This document shows, in pieces, positions 8,761-18,700 of a stretch of DNA of 64,000 nt (positions within the stretch are counted from its first letter, which is position 1; every line of letters starts with the position of its first letter). A program made the translations under genes and the position numbers. The notes under the pieces were generated by a model. The model saw nothing but the letters and a program-made list of their open reading frames with translations. It ran no database searches and was not told where the DNA came from. The stretch comes from CAZGMJ01 sp964526785 (GTDB lineage Bacteria; Planctomycetota; Phycisphaerae; Sedimentisphaerales; Anaerobacaceae), in contig CAZGMJ010000004.1 of the NCBI GenBank assembly GCA_964526785.1, positions 1 through 64,000 of the forward strand, read 5' to 3'.

Positions 8761-11199
8761 TTAATCCAGCCTGATAACCGCGACATCCTCAGCCCCGAGT
8801 ACAAGCGTTGTCGAACGCCCGTTCCAATTGATGCGGCGGCCATGCAACAGTTCTTCCGTAACATCGGGCACATCCATTTCGGTCCGTATAGTCGCGGTTG
8901 TCTGCGTTTTGCTGTCGTTGAAGATGGTCAGATACTGGTCCCCGAAGCGCTCGATACGGATATACTCTTGGTCGCAGGTTGCCCGCGTGACCGGTTCCCA
9001 CCCCGCCTCGGCCACGCGTCTGCACAGCGGCACGTATTTCGTAAACAGGTCGCGGTCTCGGTCATAGAGTTCCCGTCGCGTAAAATAGTGCCCTTGCGAT
9101 GCATTGTGACTGAAGAATCCCGGAAACATGCCGTACGCCAGAGCGCGCTTCATGTATTTCTCAACCAGGGCGTGCGAGAATTGTTCGAATCGCGTGTTCA
9201 TCAGGAAGCAGTAGGGCTTGCCCTTGCACATTACCCTGCGATACAGCAGATCCGCGTCGGACATCGGCCGCCACGTGCCGCCCGGATTCCAGTCGGTCTC
9301 CGAGCCCATAACATCCAGCAGCGGCGCCAGCCAGCACAATCGTATGGGCGTGGAATTGGCCATCATCAGCTTGTCCATGGCGTGGCAGTCCTCGGAAAGC
9401 GCCCGAATATACTCGAACGCAATCAGGCCCCGGAAGATGGCGCAACTGTGGTCCGCGAGCGAAAACGTCAAAGGCGTTTGCGCCGCGGCGAAATGGTCCC
9501 GGCGAAAATCCAGTTCGTCCGTTACGTACCCCTCGCTCGAATCAATATACTCGCCGTCGAGATCCGCCTTTCGGTCCGGACCGTACAGCCGCCGTTGCAC
9601 CTGCGGGCCCCACTGATTCTTGAAATCCGTGACCTCGCCGGCAATGCCCAGCATGGAGTTGATGCTCCAGACGGCCCCGTCGCACCAGGGCCTGTCGAGC
9701 AAACGCGCGACATACCGGCCCGCCTGATCGTGATATCCGCTGGTCAACAACGCCTGCGCCCGCGTATCGCCCTGCCCGACCAGACGTTTGGCTTCCTGCA
9801 ATGCCGCCGCAATCGTTCGCGGCATTCCCTCCGGCATCGACATCCACCACGTCATCGGCTCGGTGTATCGGAACGTGATGATGCCGTGTGCATCGTCCCA
9901 CGCCGTTTCGTTCGTGCCCTCCTTGAACCGAAACCCGAAGTCCTCCCACCCGACAACCTCGCTGATCTTCGCGAAAGGCATCCACAGCCCCTGCTTCTCA
10001 ATCCGCCGCTCGAACGCCTCCGAAAAGATGCTGTAATAGCGATCCAGTGCCGCACGAAAGCCCCACTTCGGATCGAATGAAAACGTACAGAACCGCACCC
10101 GCGCCGACGGCTTTTCTTTCGTCAGCCCCAGATCGTACGCAACGAAAAGCTCTTCGGTCCCTGCGTTGCAGCCGAGGCGAAAGAAGGCCGGACGCCGCAT
10201 GTCAATTCCCAGCGCCACCGCTTTTTCGCTGTTGGCCGCGGCCGCCAGCGGATATCGGGACAACCGCCCGTTCGCCCCGGCATTGAAGCGGCTCGCATTA
10301 ACGTACTCCCGGCCCGGCTGGACCGCCGTCGTGCTCCGCGGGTCCGCAAACCACCGGCCCTCACTCCGCGAAAACGGTATCGCGTACACCAGCGTAACCG
10401 CCCGGTCTTCGCCGGTCGTGTCCCGCAGAACTACGTCGAAAAACGTCGCGTCGTCCCGCCGGGTCTTTTCGCACTGCAACCGCAACCCCGCCGCCGAGCG
10501 TTCGATCCGCATGAAACCGCTCCCGGCCGCGACATCGCGCACCTGAAATCCTTCCGGCGTCCGTCCGCTCGGCGCGACCGCCACCCCGTCGAACAGGCAG
10601 GCCCCTGCCGGCGGCTTGAGCGTATACAGTGCCACATCGCGAAACAACGCCCTGCCCGCATGACGCCGCAGCAACAGGTGGAAGCTCACGGTCCTGACCG
10701 GCTTGTCGGGAAAAACGATCACCTGCGCCTTCTGCCACTCGTGCGTCCCCGTGTCGAACGCATCGATCTGTCCCCACAACGGCTCGCCGTCCTCATACAC
10801 CAGATCGAGATAGAGCGAGTAGCCGCGGTCGCGCCCGCCCGTGACATCGACCGCCCTGCTCCACGCAACCGCCATAATCGGCTCGGGCATGTTCTGATTC
10901 AGCGCGACCGTCTGCGAAGCCCCTCGCTGCACCTCGGCATCCGTCCCGTTATCGCAAATCAGCAAGCCGTCCTTACGCACAAAGCCCTTCTCCCAAGGCC
11001 TCCACGCGTCGCTATCCAGCAGATTCTCCCCCGCATGGCCGTCGCCGAGCACCGCCTTGATTACGGCCCCGTCGGCAGGCGATTCATCGGCCGCAGCCGC
11101 GCTTATCCCGGCCGCCGGAACACAAACCAATACGCAGAGCGCGATCAGCCCCTGAATCCGGCCGCCTGCAAATGACGTTCTCTCGATAGTGCGCATCAT
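8761..11199 (-). CDS. secreted glycoside-hydrolase-like protein of unknown specificity
   Basis: 812 aa from the ATG at 11199. A signal peptide (GLIALCVLVCVPAAGISAAAA) is followed by a beta-sandwich-like N-terminal part (YSLYLDLVYEDGEPLWGQ). The central and C-terminal region has features of a TIM-barrel glycosidase: WCDGAVWSINSMLG, the acidic stretch DLDGEYIDSSEGYVTDELDF, and a final small beta domain ending EDVAVIRLD. I cannot assign it to a named GH family. Its start codon overlaps the stop of the upstream isomerase gene by one base (TGATG arrangement), so the two are probably translated together. That suggests one pathway for a plant or algal sugar, but the substrate is unknown. Confidence 0.7.
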   Translation of the reverse strand: MMRTIERTSFAGGRIQGLIALCVLVCVPAAGISAAAADESPADGAVIKAVLGDGHAGENLLDSDAWRPWEKGFVRKDGLLICDNGTDAEVQRGASQTVALNQNMPEPIMAVAWSRAVDVTGGRDRGYSLYLDLVYEDGEPLWGQIDAFDTGTHEWQKAQVIVFPDKPVRTVSFHLLLRRHAGRALFRDVALYTLKPPAGACLFDGVAVAPSGRTPEGFQVRDVAAGSGFMRIERSAAGLRLQCEKTRRDDATFFDVVLRDTTGEDRAVTLVYAIPFSRSEGRWFADPRSTTAVQPGREYVNASRFNAGANGRLSRYPLAAAANSEKAVALGIDMRRPAFFRLGCNAGTEELFVAYDLGLTKEKPSARVRFCTFSFDPKWGFRAALDRYYSIFSEAFERRIEKQGLWMPFAKISEVVGWEDFGFRFKEGTNETAWDDAHGIITFRYTEPMTWWMSMPEGMPRTIAAALQEAKRLVGQGDTRAQALLTSGYHDQAGRYVARLLDRPWCDGAVWSINSMLGIAGEVTDFKNQWGPQVQRRLYGPDRKADLDGEYIDSSEGYVTDELDFRRDHFAAAQTPLTFSLADHSCAIFRGLIAFEYIRALSEDCHAMDKLMMANSTPIRLCWLAPLLDVMGSETDWNPGGTWRPMSDADLLYRRVMCKGKPYCFLMNTRFEQFSHALVEKYMKRALAYGMFPGFFSHNASQGHYFTRRELYDRDRDLFTKYVPLCRRVAEAGWEPVTRATCDQEYIRIERFGDQYLTIFNDSKTQTTATIRTEMDVPDVTEELLHGRRINWNGRSTTLVLGAEDVAVIRLD

Positions 11200-12149
11200 C
11201 ACCCGTTCGGCAGCACGCGATTGAGTCGTGCGAGAACATCTTCCAGCCGCTTGCGGTCGCCCCCTCCGACCTCCGCCGTACACCACCCCGTAAAGCCGAC
11301 GGCATCCAGAGCATTACGGACCGCCGGCCAGTCGATGGTTCCCTCGCCGATCGGCGCCCAGCTGTTCTTGTCCCGGCTGAAGCCCTTGACATCGAGCTTG
11401 ACGATCCGCGTCCCCAGCGTCCGAATCCACTTCTCGGGCCGGCCGTACTTGTGATGATTCCCGATGTCGTAATACGCCCCCACCCACGGGCTGTTGCACG
11501 CATCGATAAACGCCGCATACGCATCGGCCGTCTGCTCCGGCTTGCCCGCGTGGTCGTAGAACATATGGTTCCACACGTTCTCGATCAGAATCCGAATGCC
11601 GTGCTTGGCCGCAGTCGGCAGCGCCTTTCGAATTATCTCCAGCGACCGCGGCACGATCACATCCATCGGACCATCCTTGCCGTGCCCTGGCACCAGAAGC
11701 ACCGACGAACCGCCGACATAGTGCGACTCCCGAATGGCCGTCAGCAAATCCTGCAAACACTTCTCGCGAACCGCCGGATCCGGATCAGTCGCCCGTACGC
11801 TCCAGTGACGCGTATCGACCACACCGTGAATCGGCAGCCCCGTCTTCAAACTCGCCTCCAGGCATTCTTCTTTGTTCTCCCCGCCCGGCGAATTGAGTTC
11901 GACTCCGTCGTACCCGATATCCTGCACGAGCTTGAACTTGTCGAGAATCGACCCGCCCTCGCGGATCATGCCGAACTTCAACGATTTGAGAATGGGCATC
12001 CGCTTTGCCGGTTTTTTGGCCGGTCCGGCCGCACCGGCGCTGCCTGTCAGGGCGGCCGTGCCGAGCGCCACCCCCGCCGCCGTTTGCCGCAACATTGCAC
12101 GCCTGGTCAAACCGCCGGGATTATTTGCCTGCCTAGGATAATCTCTCAT
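11199..12149 (-). CDS. Tat-exported sugar phosphate isomerase/epimerase (xylose-isomerase-like TIM barrel)
   Basis: 316 aa. The ATG at 12149 is chosen because GGAGG lies eight bases before it; a longer frame to 12179 lacks this. A twin-arginine signal (LTRRAMLRQTAAGVALGTAA) precedes the AP-endonuclease-2/xylose-isomerase-like barrel, seen in GYDGVELNSPGGE, LIENVWNHMFYD, GAYYDIGNHHKYG (metal ligands), VKLDVKGF and a final FTGWCTAEVGGGD. Such proteins interconvert or cleave sugar derivatives. Planctomycetes carry many exported copies. It is translationally coupled to the GH-like gene downstream. Confidence 0.85.
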   Translation of the reverse strand: MRDYPRQANNPGGLTRRAMLRQTAAGVALGTAALTGSAGAAGPAKKPAKRMPILKSLKFGMIREGGSILDKFKLVQDIGYDGVELNSPGGENKEECLEASLKTGLPIHGVVDTRHWSVRATDPDPAVREKCLQDLLTAIRESHYVGGSSVLLVPGHGKDGPMDVIVPRSLEIIRKALPTAAKHGIRILIENVWNHMFYDHAGKPEQTADAYAAFIDACNSPWVGAYYDIGNHHKYGRPEKWIRTLGTRIVKLDVKGFSRDKNSWAPIGEGTIDWPAVRNALDAVGFTGWCTAEVGGGDRKRLEDVLARLNRVLPNG

Positions 12150-12320
12150 ATTCGAGCACCTCCAAAGACTGTCATGCACGTATCATAACCATAGTCAAAA
12201 GCCACGATGCCATTGTAGCGGGCCGCGGACTGCGATGCGAGTACATTTGTGTGTGTCGGGCCGGTGCGTTCACCAGGGCTTTGCGTCTCCACCAGCAGCG
12301 ATGGCCCGCGTCAGCCGGCA

Positions 12321-12349
12321 TTGCGTTCCGCACCGGCGCCCGTTATACT
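12321..12349 (+). promoter_or_regulatory. sigma-70-type promoter for the first Gfo/Idh/MocA gene
   Basis: TTGCGT and TATACT are separated by 17 bases. The predicted start of transcription is about 85-90 bases before the ATG at 12443. The isomerase gene on the other strand begins about 170 bases to the left, so the two units diverge here. Confidence 0.5.
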
Positions 12350-12442
12350 TTGCCGTAGATACGGTATCGGCCGCATGCGATCTACGACAATGGCTCGACC
12401 GCTTGCGGCGACGCAGAGCACTACGATAATGGGAGCCTTGGG

Positions 12443-13795
12443 ATGAACAACAAACGAATCAGTCGGCGTCGTTTTCTCGCCGGCACCGCAGAACTAACGT
12501 GCGCCGCCGCATTTCCATACATCGTACCCGCAGGCGTTCTCGGCGGCGCCGGTGCGGTGCCTCCGAGCGAACGGATCACGATGGGCTCGATCGGCGTCGG
12601 CGGCATGGGCACGAACAACATGCGGGCCTTCCTCAGCCAGCCGGACGTGCGCGTCGTCGCCGTCTGCGACGTGGTGGAAGCAAGCGATACGTACGGCCAC
12701 TGGTACAAGAAAGGCTGGAACGGCGCATGGTTCGGCCGCGAACCCGCCAGAAAGATCGTGGACGACCACTACGGCGGCCGCGGCTGTGCCGCATACATTG
12801 ACTTCCGGGACCTGCTCGCCCGTGATGACATCGACGCCGTCTGCATCACGACGCCCGACCACTGGCACGCCATTCCTGCAATCACCGCCGCCGCTGCAGG
12901 CAAGGATATCTACTGCGAAAAACCGCTGAGCCTGACGGTGGCCGAAGGCCGAGCAATGGCCCGCGCCGCCGAACGGTACGGCGTAGTCTTCCAGACCGGA
13001 ACGCACCGGCGTTCGAGCGGCCACTACCGCCGGGTCTGCGAACTCGTTCGCAACGGCCGCATCGGCAGACTACGTAAGATTGTCACCACCATCGGCGCCA
13101 ACAACAAAGAGGCTCCCGCCGGCGACTGGCAACCCATGGGCGTACCCGATTACCTCGACTACGACCTGTGGCTCGGCCCCGCACCCTGGGTGCCGTACCA
13201 CAAAGACCGCTGCCTCTATACCTTTCGCTTCGGCCTCGACTACTCGGGCGGCCAGACAACCAATCTCGGCGCACACGCCATCGACATCGCCCAATGGGCC
13301 CACGGCACCGATACGACCGGCCCCGTCGAAGTCGAAGACCTCGGCGGCGTCTTCCCCGAAGACGGCCTGTTCAACACCGCCACGTACGTCCATTTCCGCG
13401 CACGATACGCCGACGGCGTCGAACTTGTATGCAAGACCGACCCCGGCGGACCTCTCCGCCTCGAAGGCACCGAAGGCTGGATCGAAGTCAGAGACAAGAC
13501 CCTCGAATGCGAACCCGCCTCGCTCAAAACTTCCGTCATCGGCCCGGATGAAATACACCTTTACGTCAGCAACGACCACCACCGCAACTTCGTCGATTGC
13601 GTCAAGACCCGCCGACCAACCGCCGCACCGGTCGAAGTCGGCCACCGTTCCACGAGCATCTGCCATCTCGGGAACATCGCCATGACGCTCAAGCGAAAAC
13701 TCCGCTGGGACCCGGCCGCCGAGCACTTCCTCAACGACGACCAGGCCAACCGCATGCTCAGCAAAGCCATGCGCAGCCCCTGGCAAATCGCCTGA
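12443..13795 (+). CDS. Gfo/Idh/MocA family oxidoreductase, Tat-exported
   Basis: 450 aa. A Tat signal (ISRRRFLAGTAELTCAA) is followed by a Rossmann fold with the nucleotide-binding GSIGVGGMG and VVAVCDV. The family motif is EKPLSL (catalytic-region Lys), and TPDHWHA is typical of the planctomycete/Bacteroidetes exported subgroup. YSGGQTTNLGAHAIDIAQW carries the conserved C-terminal-domain histidines. It would reduce or oxidise a sugar or related alcohol using NAD(P), although bound cofactor would have to be exported with the folded protein. The second family member starts about 140 bases downstream. Confidence 0.92.
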   Translation: MNNKRISRRRFLAGTAELTCAAAFPYIVPAGVLGGAGAVPPSERITMGSIGVGGMGTNNMRAFLSQPDVRVVAVCDVVEASDTYGHWYKKGWNGAWFGREPARKIVDDHYGGRGCAAYIDFRDLLARDDIDAVCITTPDHWHAIPAITAAAAGKDIYCEKPLSLTVAEGRAMARAAERYGVVFQTGTHRRSSGHYRRVCELVRNGRIGRLRKIVTTIGANNKEAPAGDWQPMGVPDYLDYDLWLGPAPWVPYHKDRCLYTFRFGLDYSGGQTTNLGAHAIDIAQWAHGTDTTGPVEVEDLGGVFPEDGLFNTATYVHFRARYADGVELVCKTDPGGPLRLEGTEGWIEVRDKTLECEPASLKTSVIGPDEIHLYVSNDHHRNFVDCVKTRRPTAAPVEVGHRSTSICHLGNIAMTLKRKLRWDPAAEHFLNDDQANRMLSKAMRSPWQIA

Positions 13796-13938
13796 GCCGG
13801 CAGTGACTGGTTCGCCGGAGGCAATTGCCCGACACCCTTGGGTTCGACGGACGGTTATGGTAATATGACGTCCCGACCGGTTCGCCGCCGCGTTTGGCCG
13901 CGAACCGCGTGGTAGTATTTCCTTGATAGGGTAACAAC

Positions 13939-15219
13939 ATGACCGTATGGACAAGACGCTCGTTTCTGAAAACCGCGGCCGGTTCGGTTGCATCGACAAT
14001 GACTGTGCCCTGGATCGTTCCATCTTCCGCCTTCGGCGCCGCCGAACGCCTCACCATGGGCGCCATCGGCCTCGGCGGCCAGGGCATGCACAATCTGCGC
14101 AACTTCCTCACGTGCGACGATCTGCGCGTGCTCGCCGTCTGCGATGTGGACGGCAGGCATCGCACCGCCGCCAAACAAACGGTCGACGCCGCCTACGGCA
14201 ACTCCGACTGCGCCGCCTACAACGATTATCGCCGCGTACTCGCCCGCGATGACATCGACACGATTCTGATCGCCACCCCGGACCACTGGCACGCCATACT
14301 GTCCATCGAAGCCGCCGGGGCCGGCAAGGACATCTATTGTGAAAAACCCATCTCGCTCACCATCGCCGAAGGCCGCGCAGTGGCCGACACCGTCAAACGG
14401 CTCGGAACCGTCTATCAATCGGGCACGCAGCGGCGCAGCATCGGCTGCTTTCGCTTCGCGGTGGACATCGCCCGCAGCGGCATGCTCGGCCGCCTCCACA
14501 CGCTGCACTGCTACTACCACAACGGCCATAACTGTCCGCCGCAGAAGCCCGAGCCGGTCCCGCAGCACTTCGACTACGACCGATGGCTCGGCCCCGCCCC
14601 GTACGAGGCCTACACGCCCCGCCGATGCCACGGCAGCTTCCGCTGGATATACGATTACTCGGGAGGTCAGCTTACCGACCTCGGCGCTCACTTCAACGAC
14701 CTCGCGCAGTGGGCCAATGACAGCCAGGATACCGGGCCGGTGACATATGAAGGCTGGGCCGAATTTCCGCGCGACGGACTTTTCAACACGCCGCTGCGTT
14801 TCGAGGTCACCGCCACCTACGCCGACGGCGTCAGGATGATCTGCCACGACGAAACCGAACCGGGCAGAGGCCCCCGCGGCAACAAGTTCGTCGGAACCGA
14901 AGGCTGGGTCAGCGTCGACGATACAGGCAAGGTCACCGCCTCCAGCGACGCCGTCATGCGAAAGCTCAGCGCTGCCCAGCAGGGCTACGGCTACATGATG
15001 GGCCACCACCGCAACTTCCTCGACTGCGTCAGGACCCGCAGCGAACCGACAAGTAGCGCCGAGATCTCACATCGATCGGTCACCACCTGCCACGCCGCCA
15101 ACATCTGCCTGCGTCTCGGCCGCAAACTGCGATGGGACCCTCGGCGAGAACGATTCATCGACGACCCGGCCGCAAACCGCATGCTCGACCGCGCCAAGCG
15201 CAGCCCCTGGCGACTGTAG
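13939..15219 (+). CDS. Gfo/Idh/MocA family oxidoreductase, Tat-exported (second copy)
   Basis: 426 aa. Same architecture as its left neighbour: Tat signal TRRSFLKTAAGSVASTM, nucleotide-binding GAIGLGGQG, TPDHWHA, EKPISL and YSGGQLTDLGAHFNDLAQW. The two are clearly paralogues (shared SPWRL/SPWQI endings and KRSPW) but have diverged over most of their length, so this is an old duplication rather than a recent tandem copy. They are probably one operon acting on related sugars. Confidence 0.92.
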   Translation: MTVWTRRSFLKTAAGSVASTMTVPWIVPSSAFGAAERLTMGAIGLGGQGMHNLRNFLTCDDLRVLAVCDVDGRHRTAAKQTVDAAYGNSDCAAYNDYRRVLARDDIDTILIATPDHWHAILSIEAAGAGKDIYCEKPISLTIAEGRAVADTVKRLGTVYQSGTQRRSIGCFRFAVDIARSGMLGRLHTLHCYYHNGHNCPPQKPEPVPQHFDYDRWLGPAPYEAYTPRRCHGSFRWIYDYSGGQLTDLGAHFNDLAQWANDSQDTGPVTYEGWAEFPRDGLFNTPLRFEVTATYADGVRMICHDETEPGRGPRGNKFVGTEGWVSVDDTGKVTASSDAVMRKLSAAQQGYGYMMGHHRNFLDCVRTRSEPTSSAEISHRSVTTCHAANICLRLGRKLRWDPRRERFIDDPAANRMLDRAKRSPWRL

Positions 15220-15298
15220 AGGCGCCAAGAACCGCAGGACCGGCCCCCCGGTTCCCACCTCCGTACACACTTTGCCGGTCCACCCCCGGCGCACATCT

Positions 15299-15475
15299 CT
15301 ATCCGCTCATCATCAGCCAGATGCCAAGGGCCAGCACAAGCCCCGTACCCCCCAGAAGAGCGATATTTCTGCGCATGTCCACCACCGTCCGCCGAAATGA
15401 AAACCCATTCCACGCCGTGAAAAGACAGCAAGCCACCACCTCCCCTGCCAGCACGGAACCCACAATAACAGGCAT
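15299..15475 (-). CDS. small two-helix membrane protein (58 aa), unknown function
   Basis: Starts at the ATG at 15475, which has a near-perfect GGAGGAGGTG Shine-Dalgarno seven bases upstream; a longer frame to 15610 has no such site. Two hydrophobic helices (PVIVGSVLAGEVVACCLF and NIALLGGTGLVLALGIWLMM) flank a basic linker with RR and RR. I do not recognise a family. A promoter-like pair lies at 15611-15638. The strong ribosome site and clean helices argue that it is a real gene. Confidence 0.6.
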   Translation of the reverse strand: MPVIVGSVLAGEVVACCLFTAWNGFSFRRTVVDMRRNIALLGGTGLVLALGIWLMMSG

Positions 15476-15610
15476 AACAGCACCTCCTCCCTGTATTCCC
15501 TTGCACGTACCACCATCCAACACCCAACATCCTGAGAAAAACCGGGAAAAAGGCTTCGCTGTATTAAGACCCCTGAGCCTTCTCACCACTCCTCCATGAG
15601 CCAGAACCAA

Positions 15611-15638
15611 TCTAACCGCCCCGACGATTCTGTCAATA
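15611..15638 (-). promoter_or_regulatory. possible sigma-70 promoter of the 58-aa gene
   Basis: On the minus strand TTGACA and TAGATT are separated by 16 bases, followed by about 130 bases of leader before the ATG at 15475. Confidence 0.35.
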
Positions 15639-15707
15639 GTGGTTACTACGTAATTTGGACATTATGCAATAGTTTTCTATGTATGTCGTAGAATCACACA
15701 TAGCGTC

Positions 15708-15729
15708 AAAAAAAAGGCCGTCAGCGGCC
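15708..15729 (-). terminator. intrinsic terminator of the hybrid kinase gene
   Basis: On the minus strand GGCCG-CTGA-CGGCC is followed directly by eight T. It sits about 40 bases after the kinase stop codon. Confidence 0.85.
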
Positions 15730-15766
15730 CATCCGGACCGCTCCCTCGCAAAGCCCCCACACAGCC

Positions 15767-18700
15767 TCATTCATCGCGAATAGCCGCCAGCAGCGTCTCA
15801 GACGGGTCGTTCTTTGAAACGTATGCATCCGCCCCGGCTTCGCGCATGCGATTCCTGATCGCTTCGTTCTCGAACATCGACAGTGCGACAATGCGCGTCT
15901 CCGGCCATCGCTCCTTGATCGTTCGCGTCGCCGCCGCCCCGTCCAGGATCGGCATCTCAACGTCCATCAGAATCACGTCGGGTTTGAGCCGTCCGGCCAG
16001 AGTAATCGCATCCCTGCCGTTGCCCGCCTGGCCCACCGCTTCCAGATCCGCCTCGTCATCCAGCAGCGCCTCCACGCCCGCCCGCATCACGCTGTGGTCG
16101 TCCACCAGCAGCACGCGCAACCGCCTGCCCGACCGCTTGCGCCGTTTGGATTTCCCGGTGGCCGACTTCTTCCTTTTGGCGGCCTTTCGGACCCGCCTCG
16201 CCTCTTTCGTCGACGTATCAGGCAAAGCCGATATTTGCACGGTAAAACGGCTGCCCTCACCCTCGGCACTGTCTATCTTCAGCGAACCGCCCAGCAGTTC
16301 GGCCCGTTCGCGAATGGTGAAAAGCCCGAATCCCCCGTGAGCATCCTCGATGATTGCTTCCGGGTCGAACCCCTTGCCTTGGTCTCGAACGCTCAGCGCA
16401 ATCCCGTCCCGGATACACCGCAGTCGCAGCGACGCCTCCTTCACTCGCGAGTGCTTGACCACGTTGAAGAGCAACTCCTGCGCGGACTTGTACAAGAATG
16501 CCTTGACTGCGTCCGAATGCACGTTCGCTCGCGGGTCGCAATCGACCTGCACCGTCAGCCCGCAGGTCGTCCGCATCTGTTTGCTCAGCCATTTGAGCCC
16601 CTCCGCCAATCCTCCGTCGTACAGCGCAGGCGGGCACAACTCATGCGACAGCGCCCGGCACTTCTGCACCGACTCCCGCAGCAATTCCTGCACCTCCGAC
16701 AGAACCTGCACGAGCCCCTCATCGTCCCTGCTCTTGCGCTCGACGATCCCTAATTGCAGCTTCGCTCCCACCAGCATCTGCTGCAGGTCATCGTGCAGTA
16801 CCTCCGCCAGCCGCCGCCGCTCGCGGTCCTCCGCCTCGCTCAGTTCCTGGCTCATCCGCCGAAGCTGTTCGGCCCGTTCGGCGAGTTGCTGCAGCGCAAC
16901 CTGCCGTTCGGTCACATCTTCCAGATTGAGCACGAGCGACGCGACCTCGCCCGCATTGTCCAGTATCGGCGTTATCTGCCAGTTCCAGTACGTCGTTCGC
17001 GTCGGATCATCCTTGTACGCAAAAGGCCGGGCGGTGGCGACATAGGGCTCCTTCGTCTCAACCACCTGCCGGAAAATAACCTCGTTTTCCGCATGGGGAT
17101 ACAGATCGAAATGGTTCTTGCCCGCCAGATCGCCGGGCGTCTTGCCGTCGGCGGCTGCATAAGCGTTGTTGACCCGGATGAAGTTGAAGTCCCTGTCCAT
17201 GAACGCCAGCGGCGTGATCGTGCTGGTGAAGAACCCCTCCAGCATGCGCGAATGCTCCTGAAGCGTAGCCTCGGTATGCTTGCGATGCTCCACTTCATCC
17301 TGCAGTTGGTTCACGGTCCGTGCCAGTTCCTCCGTCCGATGGGCCACCTGCTCCTCCAGACCCTCCGCCAACTCGCGCAATTGCTTCTCACTTGCCTCCA
17401 GGGCCTCGGCCGCTCGTATCTGATCGGTAATATCTTCGTTAAGCACCACCGCCCCGACGATCTCGCCGTCTTCGGTCCGCATGGGCACCGCCGAGTTGCG
17501 AATGATCTTGTGGGTTCCATCGAAACACTCGATCTCGATCGTCTCGTTGATACTCGTCTCGCCCCGCTGAACGGCCCGGACAATCGCCCAGTCCTCGGCC
17601 TCGATAGTCTCGCCCGTATCGTACCACCATCCTTTATAGACGTCCACGTGCTCCACACCCACGAAGCGCGCTCCCTCCCATATCCGCTGCGCCGTCGCGT
17701 TACAGTAAATGATCTGTCCCTCTTCATCCGCAAACCATACTCCGACGGGCAGATGCTCCAGTATCGCCCGCATCCGCAATTCGCTCGCCCGCAGCGCGTT
17801 CTGCACGGACTTGCGAACCGATATATCCTCCACCACCGCGATACCGCAATGTGGCTTGCCGTCGGCGTCGCGCTGCACCGAGCATGTCAGATTGACCCAG
17901 ACAGCCCGGCTGTCCTTGTGGATATATCGCTTTTCCATACGATAGTGTTCGATTTTCCCTTCCCAGAGCAACCGCGCCTGGGCCAGATCGGTCTCCAGAT
18001 CGTCCGGGTGCGTGATGTCCTGAAAAGACAGATTCATCAACTCATTCTCGTTGTAGCCCGTAATCTCGCACAACCGCTCGTTGACCCGCAGGAACCGCCC
18101 GCTCCGACCCACTCGCGCCATCCCCACCGCCGCGTTCTCGAACGTCGCCCGATGCCGCGCTTCACTCTCGGCCAGAGACCGTTGCATCCGCTTGGCTTCG
18201 GTGACCTCCTCGGCCACTACGTTAATGCCGATGATCTCGCCGCCTTCGTCCTGCAAAGGCATCCAGTGCTCGATCCAGTCCCGTTGCACGCCCGGCCGGG
18301 CCGGCGTCGTACCGCTGACCTCCACATTCAGCACCGGCCGGCCCGTACGAAGCACCTCGTTTCCCAGCCGTTCGGCCTCCTCCGCCAGATCCGGCACTAT
18401 CTCCCGCACCGTCCGCCCGATATGATCCGCCGCCGCCGCGCCGTTGATCTCCGCAAGCCGCTCGTTCACCCGCAAAAACCGCATTTCCCGGTCGAAAACG
18501 CACAACCCCACGTGCGCCGAATCGTAAATCGCTTCGATTTCCGACAGCCGGTGTTGTGCAAGTTCCTCGCTCTGCGCCGCCGCGCGCCCCGCCTCAATCG
18601 CTTCCTCCGCACGCTTGCGTTCCCGGTCCCGCGCCTCCAGCAGATGAATCGCCAGCGAAGTAACGTTCGCCAACTGCTGCAGGACCGCCGCATCCTCGGC

